In this document: positions 21,677-29,528 of the stretch, piece after piece
How positions within the stretch are numbered: the first letter of the stretch is position 1
Layout: each line of letters starts with the position of its first letter
Source of the DNA: Psychrobacillus sp. BL-248-WT-3
Lineage (GTDB): Bacteria > Bacillota > Bacilli > Bacillales_A > Planococcaceae
Length of the DNA: 64,000 nucleotides
NCBI RefSeq assembly: GCF_012843435.1
Contig: NZ_JABAFC010000010.1
Coordinates: 37,336 to 101,335 of the forward strand
Reading direction: 5' to 3'
Position numbers and translations under genes: made by a program
The notes under the pieces: generated by a model
Told to the model about the DNA's origin: nothing
Databases searched by the model: none
The model's input: the letters and a program-made list of their open reading frames with translations, nothing else

Positions 21677-22012
21677 TTGTTGTTTGATTCTTTAGATGGT
21701 TATTCGAAGAATGGTTTAAATCATGTGAAGCTAATTGGAGTAAAAAAGCAAAATGTACAATACATTGTAGAAAGTCCTAAAAAAGATATGAGGCATATAC
21801 CCTTAATCGTCTCGGAATATTTCAGCATCTATGATCTTCAGCTGGACTTTAACCGAAATATGCTTCTGTTCTATATAAATTGTGTGAAAGAGGTATCAAG
21901 AGAGGAAGTCCTACAAAGGATTTTTGATGCTATTTTAGTAGAATATAGTGCGGAAAGATATGGTTTTTTTATATGCCCTAGAGGAAAAAGGAAGATAGAG
22001 AGTGCATTGTAA
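21677..22012 (+). CDS. Hypothetical small cytoplasmic protein, start uncertain
   Basis: Not recognised. The frame is open from before 21641 and ends in TAA at 22010. A strong ribosome site (GAGAGGAGAGGAAA, about 21634-21646) is followed in this frame by GTA GTA GAA AGA ATC, with no ATG, GTG or TTG at the right distance. The first usual start codon is TTG 21677, too far from that site. The 111 residues shown are a lower bound. The protein is mixed alpha/beta and ends in a basic tail (R-G-K-R-K-I). A small terminator follows. Confidence 0.6.
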   Translation: MLFDSLDGYSKNGLNHVKLIGVKKQNVQYIVESPKKDMRHIPLIVSEYFSIYDLQLDFNRNMLLFYINCVKEVSREEVLQRIFDAILVEYSAERYGFFICPRGKRKIESAL

Positions 22013-22032
22013 ATTAAATAGAAATATTTTAA

Positions 22033-22061
22033 TAGCGAATGCATTTAGCGTTCGCTTTTTT
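22033..22061 (+). terminator. Terminator after the 21677 gene
   Basis: AGCGAATG and CGTTCGCT (one G-U pair) followed by TTTTTT. Confidence 0.75.
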
Positions 22062-22143
22062 GGCTAAATACACTACACGAAAAAAAGATATTATGATATA
22101 CTACAATAAATCAGAAAATTCAAAAAGGATAGGAGGGGATGGA

Positions 22144-22605
22144 ATGTTACTTGTACAATTAATGAAGCCTTTTTATACTCAGCTGGAAGGGGATAGGATC
22201 AAGCTGGTCTTCGCCTATCAATACTTTTCCTTGCGTAAGGACGATGAGCTTTTTGACTTCATACCTGTAGAAGGAAAAGAGATCATAGTTAACGCTAACT
22301 CGTTACAAGTCGAGAACCTGTCCGAAGTATTTGTCTTCCAAAAAGGAAATCGTTTTATTCGACTTCCTCTATACCAACTCCTATTAGTCTCTGATATTCA
22401 TGTACACCTTCAAACCATTATTAATGCAAACAATGTAGACGAGTCTAGCTCGATGCTATTAGAAGGAACACAGGAAATTATAGACCATTTAGAAAAAGAA
22501 AATTTTGATAGAATGATAGATTATGCCTTACTTCATAAAGATGCAACTCTATTTAGAGAACTACAACAATACAAAGACACGTACGGAGGACATCATGTCG
22601 ACTAA
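22144..22605 (+). CDS. IDEAL-domain protein
   Basis: 153 residues with ATG 22144; AGGATAGGAGGGGATGG precedes it, and the open frame upstream to 22039 is ignored. The C-terminal segment D-R-M-I-D-Y-A-L-L-H-K-D-A-T-L-F-R-E-L matches the IDEAL domain (PF08858), an ID..AL motif then D...F..L. In B. subtilis this domain occurs in small proteins such as YpiB and in ComK, where the related region contacts MecA/ClpC. The N-terminal 100 residues are not recognised. A regulatory or proteolysis-linked role is inferred. Confidence 0.75.
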   Translation: MLLVQLMKPFYTQLEGDRIKLVFAYQYFSLRKDDELFDFIPVEGKEIIVNANSLQVENLSEVFVFQKGNRFIRLPLYQLLLVSDIHVHLQTIINANNVDESSSMLLEGTQEIIDHLEKENFDRMIDYALLHKDATLFRELQQYKDTYGGHHVD

Positions 22606-22617
22606 TTTCATACCTTG

Positions 22618-22660
22618 AAAACACCTTGCAAAAGTTATCTGCTGCTAAGGTGTTTTTTTA
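22618..22660 (+). terminator. Terminator after the IDEAL-domain gene
   Basis: ACACCTTGCA and TGCTAAGGTGT pair with one bulge and are followed by seven T. Confidence 0.75.
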
Positions 22661-22789
22661 TGGCTAAATTACTGAAAGGATGAAAACAAATGAAAAAGAA
22701 TAACAAATGTACTTGAACCTACTATTCCAAACAAAATATCCTCCCAATTAAAACCCAACTTAGCCATATACATAAACCTCCCACGCTTT

Positions 22790-22820
22790 GTGTGTTACGG
22801 GTGCCTGGCACCTGCAATAA
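22790..22820. repeat. GTGCCTGGCAC palindrome, copy 1
   Basis: TTACGGGTGCCTGGCACCTGCAA, centred at about 22806. First of six copies of a short dispersed palindrome in the window (others at 28171, 29351, 29389, 32764 and 37166). Confidence 0.8.
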
Positions 22821-22925
22821 ATCTGTAATGCATGTGTAATATATACCCAATGTTTAGGAGGTTAGACAGTGTTTTAAAAATATTTTTGTTGTTTAGGAAG
22901 GCGTTAATTTCATAGTATCAATTGT

Positions 22926-23424
22926 TGGCTAGCTACACCGCCTTGCCCCTCGGGGTCAAATGGAGAAAAGCTCCGGTGGCTGAGGAACTGCCTCCTCGCT
23001 TTTAACCATTTGCCTGTCGGGGCAGGGATAGGCGGTTGCGCTTTTCTGGATGTCTAGCTCCACCGCCTTGCCCCTCGGGGTCAAATGGAGAAAAGCTCCG
23101 GTGGCTGAGGAACCGCCTCCTCGCTTTTATCCATTTGCCTGTCGGGGCAGGGATAGGCGGTTGCGCTTTTCTGGATGTCTAGCTCCACCGCCTTGCCCCT
23201 CGGGATCAAATGGATAAAAGCTCCGGTGGCTGAGGGGCCGCCTCCTCGCTTTTCTCCATTTGCCTGTCGTGGCAGAGATAGGCGGTTGCGCTTTTCTGGA
23301 TGTCTAGCTCCACCGCCTTGCCCCTCGGGGTCAAATGGAGAAAAGCTCCGGTGGCTGAGGAGCTGCCTCCTCGCTTTTCTCCATTTGCCTGTCGGGGCAG
23401 GGATAGGCGGTTGCGCTTTTCTTT
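22926..23424. repeat. Four tandem 125-bp GC-rich hairpin repeats upstream of flagellin
   Basis: Units start at about 22926, 23051, 23176 and 23301, exactly 125 bp apart. Each has the left arm ACCGCCTTGCCCCTCGGGG then CAAATGGA(G/T)AAAAGC, and the right arm GC-TTTT-xTCCATTTG then GGGGCAGGGATAGGCGGT, so each can fold into a hairpin of about 100 nt. The last unit ends in a T-run. They are far more GC-rich than their surroundings. Open frames across them are artefacts of the repeat. Confidence 0.9.
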
Positions 23425-23491
23425 TTTTTTGTTGATATTCTAGGTGGGTGGGTCGATATAAAGGTTAGTAGAGTGAATGGGGGGTTAGGGG

Positions 23492-24319
23492 ATGCTAGGT
23501 AAGTGGAATGCGATGGGGTTATCTATTCTTCGCAATATGAATCAGCATTGGTCGGTTGCTAATCGGTCGATGGAACGTCTTTCCTCTGGTTATCGGATTA
23601 ACCGAGCTGCGGATGACCCGGCTGGTCTTGCTATTTCGGAGAAGATGAGGGCGCAGATTAGAGGTCTTGGTCAGGCGGCTCGTAATATTCAGGATGGTAT
23701 TTCGTTGTTGCAAACAGCTGAGGGAGCACTTAATGAGACACATGCTATACTCCAACGTATGCGTGAGTTAGGAGTGCAGGCTGCAACCGATTCTTTAACG
23801 GATGAGGATCGCAGCTTACTTAATATTGAGTTTGAGGAATTGAAAAAAGAGGTCACTAGAATCTCCAAGGATACTAATTTCAATACGAAAACCATGCTTG
23901 ATGGCACTAACACCTCCATTAACATTCAGGCAGGGGCAAATGCAGGACAGTCTATTGAGCTCCTCTTTGGAGATATGTCAGGAGGAAGCCTTGGCTTGAA
24001 TGATCTGTCGATTTCCTCAAGAGCTGATGCAGAAGATTCAATCGGTGGGTTAGACGATGCTATTAACAAGGTTTCTCGGGAAAGATCTCGGATGGGGGCA
24101 TACTCGAATCGATTGGAGCACGCCTACAATAACGCGGTTAACATGGAAGAAAACTTAACTGCAGCGGAATCTCGTATACGTGACGTAGATATGGCAAAGG
24201 AAATGATGGCATTAGTGAAAGCTAATATACTAATGCAGGCCAGTCAATACGTACTAAGCATGCATATGCAACAGGCTCAATCCGTATTACAGCTATTAAA
24301 TTCGCACAAACAATCGTGA
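23492..24319 (+). CDS. hag: Flagellin paralogue
   Basis: 275-residue flagellin. The conserved D0/D1 ends are clear: N-terminal N-R-S-M-E-R-L-S-S-G-Y-R-I-N-R-A-A-D-D-P-A-G-L-A-I-S and C-terminal S-R-I-R-D-V-D-M-A-K-E-M-M-A-L-V-K. The central domain is short, so this is a minimal filament protein. The usual start (M-R-I-N-H-N) is replaced by MLGKWNAMGLSILRNMNQHW. Met8 aligns with the usual start, but TAGGGGAT lies before the first ATG. It stands alone, far from a fla/che operon, between hairpin repeats, so it may be a secondary flagellin rather than the main Hag. Confidence 0.9.
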   Translation: MLGKWNAMGLSILRNMNQHWSVANRSMERLSSGYRINRAADDPAGLAISEKMRAQIRGLGQAARNIQDGISLLQTAEGALNETHAILQRMRELGVQAATDSLTDEDRSLLNIEFEELKKEVTRISKDTNFNTKTMLDGTNTSINIQAGANAGQSIELLFGDMSGGSLGLNDLSISSRADAEDSIGGLDDAINKVSRERSRMGAYSNRLEHAYNNAVNMEENLTAAESRIRDVDMAKEMMALVKANILMQASQYVLSMHMQQAQSVLQLLNSHKQS

Positions 24320-24343
24320 CGCATTGTTCACGGTTGTTTTTTT
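24318..24343 (+). terminator. Terminator of the flagellin gene
   Basis: ACGCATTGTTCACGGTTGTTTTTTTG immediately after the stop. The stem is short (AACAATC in the gene end with GGTTGTT), followed by seven T. A weak hairpin. Confidence 0.5.
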
Positions 24344-24384
24344 GTACTGGAAATTATAAAATCTTGAACCTGTGGGTAAATTTA

Positions 24385-24634
24385 TGTCTAGCTCCACCGC
24401 CTTGCCCCTCGGGTCAAATGGATAAAAGCTCCGGTGGCTGAGGAACTGCCTCCTCGCATTTCTCCATTTGCCTGTCGGGGCAGAGATAGGCGGTTGCGCT
24501 TTTCTTGATGTCTAGCTCCACCGCCTTGCACCTCGGGGTCAAATGGATAAAGCTCCGGTGGCTGAGGAGCTGCCTCCTCGCATTTCTCCATTTGCCTGTC
24601 GGGGCAGAGATAGGCGGTTACGCTTTTCTTATTT
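24385..24634. repeat. Two further copies of the GC-rich hairpin repeat downstream of flagellin
   Basis: Units begin at 24385 and 24509 (124 bp apart) in the same orientation as the upstream four. They are slightly diverged: GCATTTCTCC replaces GCTTTTCTCC, and one base is lost in the second left arm. The flagellin gene is thus bracketed by direct repeats, 4 on the left and 2 on the right. Confidence 0.88.
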
Positions 24635-24753
24635 TGCCATCTACTTTGTTCTAAAATAGAAGCTTTGTAACCAAATATATACAAGAAGCTTTAGCATTTC
24701 ACAATTTTTTACGTTAAGATAGGTTTATAGATTATAGAAAGAGGGAAAAAGGT

Positions 24754-26130
24754 ATGAGGAAGGTCTCGGGATTAACTACATTCGTATTCCTATTAACATT
24801 ATTACTTGCACCTATGTACACATGGGCAGCTCCAATTGATGAAGTCAGGCAACTGGTCAAGGAATATTACAAGGGAGAGCTCCAATCTAACATAACAGAA
24901 CTGGACTCCATTGAATCCATAGTGGGGCAGTTAGATCCTTACTCTACCTACTTTACAAAGGAAGAGTTTGAAAGATACACAGATTCGATAAACAATAAAC
25001 CCACTGGTATCGGGATCTCAATTGAAGAACATGAAAAAGGCATCCAAATAGTGAGCACGTTTGACAGTGCTCCAGCAAAGGAGGCTGGCATTGAGCCGGG
25101 AGACATTATTCTTTCTGTGGATGGGAATTCTACGGAGCGCATGTCTGTGCAGCAGGCTTCCTCACTGATCACAGGAAAAGCCGGTACAAAGGTTAACATA
25201 GAAGTGTTAAAGATTACAGGAAAAAAACAGTCATACATATTAACAAGAAAAAGCTTTCAGGTTCCAGTTGTTTCTAATGAAATGTTATATGGAAACGTTG
25301 GCTATATAAGCATCAACTCCTTTTCAGAGGATGGCGCTTCCTTAGTCATTGCAGCAAAGGAGCGACTTGCAAAAAAAGGAGCGACCTCTTATATTTTAGA
25401 TTTGCGCAATAATGGCGGGGGCTACGTAAACACTGCGGAGGAGCTAATTGGTTTATTTCCAAATAGTCCTCATGCGTATATGCTAATGCTAAAAAATCAG
25501 GTAGGTTTAGTAAAATCGATACCGCAAAAGGATTTATTTCCTAATAACACAAAGGTACTGATCAATGGCTATAGTGCGAGTGCATCTGAAATGACTGCGG
25601 CTGCACTATTAGATCACAAATCAGCTACTCTTTACGGACAACGAACTTATGGAAAGGGCTCCATGCAGTCGTTTTATCCATTGTCGGATGGGTCTTATCT
25701 AAAACTGACGGTGGCCGAATTTGCAGGACCTAAAGGCACTGTTGTGAATAAAACAGGGGTGCAGCCACAGGTGGTGACCAAAGAGGGGATGGAGCTTGAA
25801 AAGGCCCATTTAGATACGATTTTAGAAAGTTATCCATCTTATAAACGATTATCTAAACTAGAAAATGTAGCGCAGACAAAACAATTCACGGTTACATTTT
25901 CAGAAGCTGTTCAGCTGAATAAAAAAGAGGGAATCGAATTGATCGCATTAGGTGATACCAAGAAAATCCCTTTGAAAGTAGAACAAAAATCTACCAATCA
26001 AATTAAAGCAATACCGACAAAACTAGAAAAAGGAGCAGCCTACTTACTACTGATCCACCCTACCTTCCAATCTTCGAAAGACATTCAGATGGAACAAGGT
26101 GCTTACGTCGAGGTAACTGTTCAACAATAA
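24754..26130 (+). CDS. S41-family C-terminal processing protease (CtpA-like)
   Basis: 458 residues: a signal peptide (about 1-26, ending T-W-A-A), a short helical segment, a PDZ domain (about 83-152, with G-I-E-P-G-D-I-I-L-S-V-D-G) and the S41 catalytic fold. The nucleophile serine is in N-G-Y-S-A-S-A-S-E-M-T-A-A-A (about 275-280) and the lysine in Y-G-K-G-S-M-Q (about 299). The C-terminal ~90 residues look like an extra beta domain. Exported serine protease. It heads a three-gene operon with a membrane protein and a HlyD-like protein. Confidence 0.9.
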   Translation: MRKVSGLTTFVFLLTLLLAPMYTWAAPIDEVRQLVKEYYKGELQSNITELDSIESIVGQLDPYSTYFTKEEFERYTDSINNKPTGIGISIEEHEKGIQIVSTFDSAPAKEAGIEPGDIILSVDGNSTERMSVQQASSLITGKAGTKVNIEVLKITGKKQSYILTRKSFQVPVVSNEMLYGNVGYISINSFSEDGASLVIAAKERLAKKGATSYILDLRNNGGGYVNTAEELIGLFPNSPHAYMLMLKNQVGLVKSIPQKDLFPNNTKVLINGYSASASEMTAAALLDHKSATLYGQRTYGKGSMQSFYPLSDGSYLKLTVAEFAGPKGTVVNKTGVQPQVVTKEGMELEKAHLDTILESYPSYKRLSKLENVAQTKQFTVTFSEAVQLNKKEGIELIALGDTKKIPLKVEQKSTNQIKAIPTKLEKGAAYLLLIHPTFQSSKDIQMEQGAYVEVTVQQ

Positions 26131-26142
26131 GAGGGGGAACAC

Positions 26143-26823
26143 TTGGTGTTTTTTGAATTTAGATTTTGGAAATATCTTTTCCATCAGCAAGACTTGGCGA
26201 ATTCATTAAAGGATGCGACAGTGCGCGATTTTAAGGGACGTGTATGGATGGTCGCTTTGTTAGGCGTGCTTCTTTTTGCACTTCGCGATATCTGGGGGAT
26301 GCACACAGAAGGACTTACGACTTTATTTGCAAAGGGATTTGGTGAAACCTATATTATTGCTAGAATTGTCTCCTTAATTGGAGCTATTCTTTGGTCGCTT
26401 GTTTACATGGCATTTTATTTTTTCCTCATTTCTTACGTGCTTCATAAGCTAACGAGCGTAGACTTATCTAAAGTTGCAGTGCTGCAATTATTTGTAGTCG
26501 GACTTCTTTTATTGGAAAAGGCATTTGTCTTTGTTATATACGCAATCGTTGGTTATACAACAGACTTTTCAGTACTATCGTTTGGACCACTAGCAGCGGT
26601 GTTTTTAGATAATGATTTCTTTGTTTACTTCTTTAATGAATTAAGTCTAATTACTGGCTTAATCATTGCGATTCAGTTTCAGTTCCTGCGTAACTACACA
26701 GAATTGTCTATTCGAAATCTAATCATTATCTTAATAGCAATTCCTATAGTATTGGCATTACTTGTGGCAGGCTTTGAAGTTCTTCCTATTGAAACATGGA
26801 TTGAAGGGGGGCAAGCCGTATGA
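26143..26823 (+). CDS. Polytopic membrane protein, Yip1-like topology
   Basis: 226 residues with about five membrane helices (near 37-52, 70-98, 113-140, 160-180 and 190-212). No catalytic motif. The start is TTG 26143 or GTG 26146; GAGGGGG lies 5 or 8 nt upstream. It overlaps the next gene by ATGA, so it is translationally coupled to the HlyD-like protein. Topology resembles YIP1-domain proteins, but I am not sure of the family. Confidence 0.7.
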   Translation: MVFFEFRFWKYLFHQQDLANSLKDATVRDFKGRVWMVALLGVLLFALRDIWGMHTEGLTTLFAKGFGETYIIARIVSLIGAILWSLVYMAFYFFLISYVLHKLTSVDLSKVAVLQLFVVGLLLLEKAFVFVIYAIVGYTTDFSVLSFGPLAAVFLDNDFFVYFFNELSLITGLIIAIQFQFLRNYTELSIRNLIIILIAIPIVLALLVAGFEVLPIETWIEGGQAV

Positions 26824-28079
26824 ATAAATGGTTAGTAATAGGAGTTTCTATTATTGTTTCTACGTTTATAGCAGCAAACGCAATTCTGCTGTTCGAGGAA
26901 AATAGTGAGATTGCGAGAACGTACTACTTAAAGGATCATGAAACTGTTCAAACGAATACATATTCCAAGGAGCTAGAAAAAGAATCGGTTGTAGTACCGA
27001 CCGATGCAGTCACGGTGACTGTCGATGTGGAACGAGTAAGTAATTTAGCGGTCTCAGAAGGTGAAGAAATAGGTGCTGATACCGAACTGGCCCAGCTAAA
27101 GCCAGATTTTGCTGAAGAGCAACGAGGCATATGGGAAACTGAGGTACAGGCCTATAGACAGGAACAAATGCAGTTAAATCAAATTATAAGTGACCTAGAG
27201 TATGAAAGATCGAATACAGAAGGGTCTTACACGGATACAGACACAGCTACTAGCAATACGAACGATGAGGTAACAGATGTCAATGTCCAGGTGGATGTTC
27301 AGCTTTCTCAAGATGGAAGCTATTCACAGGCTATTGGAGCAGCAAAGCAAAAGCTTGCGGAGGTAGACCGTCAGCTACAGATCATGGAAGCTCAGCTAAA
27401 CCAGGAGCCAGGTGCAATGTCACTGCTTAGCCCAATCGCAGGAACCGTTGGATCGATTGAGAATAAAGACGGTAAATACTTTATCGAGATATATTCCGTA
27501 GAGAAATCATTGCTTACCTTCGTGCCTGAGAAAGAATGGCATAAGCTAGAAGCAGGAATGCTCGTACGAAATTATTCTTCACATAGCGAATCTATGGCAG
27601 AGGGAACGATTGCAACAATCACACAAGTCCCTGCAAATGGCTCTCCTTGGCTTTCCGCATATAAAGAATATGACGCGCAATCAGAGGAGCCACTTTACGA
27701 GGTAATGATCCAACTAAACGAGCAGCCAGAACAGTTACCGTTTGCCGCAAACATGAACTCTGCAATAACGACACAGCAAGCAGAGAACGCAGTAACGATA
27801 AAAAGAGAATGGCTTTTAAACCCCACAAAGGAACAAGCCGAGCTTTACGTGTTAACTCCTGAAGGGAAGATTACACGAACTGCAGTAAATACTCCATTCC
27901 ATTTAAACAAGCATGCTGTCGTATCAACAGGACTTGAAAATGGCATGATCGTCCTAGACGATAAACCAAAAACACCAGAAGCCCCAGCCTTCCTACCGTT
28001 CCCGTTGGAAACACCGTCATGGACGAGCATCAAGGCAGTTAGCTGGAAGGATTACGTTAAATACCTGACGTATAAATAA
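26820..28079 (+). CDS. HlyD/efflux-adaptor-like protein
   Basis: 419 residues. One N-terminal membrane anchor, then a lipoyl-like half (V-S-N-L-A-V-S-E-G-E-E-I-G-A-D-T-E-L-A), a coiled-coil hairpin (about 105-200) and a second lipoyl half (M-S-L-L-S-P-I-A-G-T-V-G-S-I-E-N), followed by a beta-barrel part. This is the plan of periplasmic adaptor / membrane-fusion proteins such as B. subtilis YknX. No ATPase or permease of a MacB-type pump follows, so its transport partner must be the upstream membrane protein or be encoded elsewhere. Confidence 0.8.
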   Translation: MNKWLVIGVSIIVSTFIAANAILLFEENSEIARTYYLKDHETVQTNTYSKELEKESVVVPTDAVTVTVDVERVSNLAVSEGEEIGADTELAQLKPDFAEEQRGIWETEVQAYRQEQMQLNQIISDLEYERSNTEGSYTDTDTATSNTNDEVTDVNVQVDVQLSQDGSYSQAIGAAKQKLAEVDRQLQIMEAQLNQEPGAMSLLSPIAGTVGSIENKDGKYFIEIYSVEKSLLTFVPEKEWHKLEAGMLVRNYSSHSESMAEGTIATITQVPANGSPWLSAYKEYDAQSEEPLYEVMIQLNEQPEQLPFAANMNSAITTQQAENAVTIKREWLLNPTKEQAELYVLTPEGKITRTAVNTPFHLNKHAVVSTGLENGMIVLDDKPKTPEAPAFLPFPLETPSWTSIKAVSWKDYVKYLTYK

Positions 28080-28096
28080 TGGTATTCTATTAAACT

Positions 28097-28145
28097 AAAA
28101 AGAGGATTTATGTTCACTAGGTGAGCATACATTCTCTTTTTTTCA
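28097..28145 (+). terminator. Terminator of the S41-HlyD operon
   Basis: AAAAAGAGGATTTATGTTCAC and TGAGCATACATTCTCTTTTTTT form a long imperfect stem with a T-run. Confidence 0.8.
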
Positions 28146-28170
28146 TTAAAAGTGGTTGACCCGTTGCGGG

Positions 28171-28201
28171 ATTATTACAAGTGCCTGGCACCTGTAATAA
28201 T
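28171..28201. repeat. GTGCCTGGCAC palindrome, copy 2
   Basis: ATTATTACAAGTGCC and GGCACCTGTAATAAT around a single central T. Extended arms read TTACA(A/G)GTGCC. Sits between a terminator and a 21-nt-period array. Confidence 0.85.
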
Positions 28202-28210
28202 TTATTGGGT

Positions 28211-28270
28211 GATTGTAGTAAAGTAGCTATGGATTGTAGGAAACTACCCTCAGATTGTCGTAAATTTTTC
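28211..28270. repeat. 21-nt-period array, motif GATTGTAGTAAA
   Basis: GATTGTAGTAAA (28211), GATTGTAGGAAA (28232) and GATTGTCGTAAA (28253) are exactly 21 nt apart with unrelated bases between. The reading frame across it (28181-28369) only reflects the repeat, and I do not accept it as a gene. Confidence 0.75.
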
Positions 28271-28398
28271 TCGTCCGACCGATGCTTGGGTTTGATTGCT
28301 ATCTTAATCTATCAAAAACGATTACTAATACTTAACATATTAATATTACTTCGCTATACTAAAGATTAATCTAAATTGAAAGTAAGGCGAATAACTAT

Positions 28399-29316
28399 AT
28401 GAACAACCAGTGGAAAATTTACGGTATACTCGTACTCGTTATGTTAATATGGGGCGCTAATCTTCCGATGCTTAAATATTTGATCGCAGAGGTGTCCCCA
28501 GTAACCCTGACCGCCTTCCGTATTTTTACAGCTGGTGTTACAGTTTTTCTTATTTTATGGAAAATGAAAATGATTCGAAAGCCTTCGAAGCAGGAATGGA
28601 AATATATTGCGATAGGGTCTTTGACTAACGTAGTAATCCATCACTATTTCCTGAATATAGGGCTTTCGGTTACAAGTGGAACACACGGAGCACTGATCCT
28701 AGGGACAGGGCCAATGCTTACAGCGATAGCAGGAGCATTTATCCTAAGGTATTTTCCTTCTTTGATTCAATGGCTAGGTCTGGTATTAGGGATAATTGGG
28801 GTAAGCCTTTCTGTAGTAGGCGGTGGTGACTTAGGGGGCTCTGCCATCGGAGACTTCTTTGTATTCCTTGCTATACTTGCACAGGTCATGAGCTATATGG
28901 TGATAAGTAAGGCTGCAAGAACATTGGATCCAAGACTGCTGACAGCATATATGCTTGTAATCGGCTCATTTATATTAATGATTATCAGCTTTATACAGGA
29001 GCCAGGAGCAATTGTTCAATTTACAGAAGTAGATCCAGTATTCTGGTTGATTTTCTTTGCCTCTGCGATCCTAGGCACAGCAGTTGGTCACATGCTATAC
29101 AACTACTCGATAGGTCAAGCGGGTGCAACTAAATCAGCGATATTCATGAACCTAAACACTATTTTCTCATTAGTATTCTCTGCCATTTTCTTAAACGAAG
29201 TGCTAGGGTGGAATCATCTGGCCAGCCTAATCTTCATCATAGCCGGGGTAATACTCGGCTCAGGAGCAGCAGAGGATCTATGGAAAAAGCATAAAAAGAA
29301 AAAAGCAGCTGCCTGA
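28399..29316 (+). CDS. EamA/DMT-family transporter
   Basis: 305 residues with ten membrane helices in two repeated halves, each with the EamA pattern (first half M-L-I-W-G-A-N-L-P; second half starts near residue 150). Substrate unknown; relatives export amino acids, nucleosides or small metabolites. Single gene followed by its own terminator. The ribosome site is weak (AGTAAGGCG). Confidence 0.88.
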   Translation: MNNQWKIYGILVLVMLIWGANLPMLKYLIAEVSPVTLTAFRIFTAGVTVFLILWKMKMIRKPSKQEWKYIAIGSLTNVVIHHYFLNIGLSVTSGTHGALILGTGPMLTAIAGAFILRYFPSLIQWLGLVLGIIGVSLSVVGGGDLGGSAIGDFFVFLAILAQVMSYMVISKAARTLDPRLLTAYMLVIGSFILMIISFIQEPGAIVQFTEVDPVFWLIFFASAILGTAVGHMLYNYSIGQAGATKSAIFMNLNTIFSLVFSAIFLNEVLGWNHLASLIFIIAGVILGSGAAEDLWKKHKKKKAAA

Positions 29317-29338
29317 TATTCGGTAGCTGCTTTTTCAT
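29301..29338 (+). terminator. Terminator of the DMT transporter gene
   Basis: AAAAAGCAGCTGCC and CGGTAGCTGCTTTTT (one G-U pair) begin within the last codons of the gene and end in a T-run. Confidence 0.88.
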
Positions 29339-29350
29339 TGTTGCGTGAGT

Positions 29351-29413
29351 ATTACAGGTGCCTGGCACCCGTAATGTATTTAACATTATGACAAGTGCCA
29401 GGCACCTGTAATA
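29351..29413. repeat. GTGCC(A/T)GGCAC palindromes, copies 3 and 4
   Basis: Two copies 40 nt apart: ATTACAGGTGCC/GGCACCCGTAAT (29351-29375) and ACAAGTGCC/GGCACCTGT (29389-29413). The central base is T in the first and A in the second, so they are inverted relative to each other. Confidence 0.85.
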
Positions 29414-29447
29414 AAACAAACTAAAAAAATATAAAAAGTTTCCGAGC

Positions 29448-29479
29448 GACCCCCACAAAAATGAGTGAGCCTTCGAATA
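29448..29479 (+). promoter_or_regulatory. Candidate SigI promoter
   Basis: GACCCCCA (29448-29455) and CGAATA (29474-29479) match the unusual C-rich -35 and CGAA-type -10 described for SigI of B. subtilis and clostridial SigI factors. It lies 50 nt before a secreted-protein gene that directly precedes sigI-rsgI, which supports the call. Spacing was judged by eye. Confidence 0.65.
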
Positions 29480-29528
29480 ACTAGATGTCCGGGTATTACT
29501 TGGACAAAAATTTATACGAGGTGATTAT

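Noticed and set aside
23175..23435. Plus-strand 86-codon frame in the upstream hairpin repeats
   Set aside because: Same reason: repeat-derived open frame with Pro/Arg-rich sequence and no ribosome site.
22926..24634. CRISPR array made of the 125-bp repeats
   Set aside because: The full unit repeats without unique spacers, the units are strong hairpins much longer than CRISPR repeats, and no cas gene is present.
24388..24684. Minus-strand 98-codon frame across the downstream hairpin repeats
   Set aside because: The frame exists only because the repeat lacks stops in that phase; no ribosome site, and the peptide simply repeats with the DNA unit.
28181..28369. 62-codon frame across the 28211 array
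   Set aside because: Starts inside the GTGCC palindrome, lacks a ribosome site, and its internal repeats reflect the 21-nt array.
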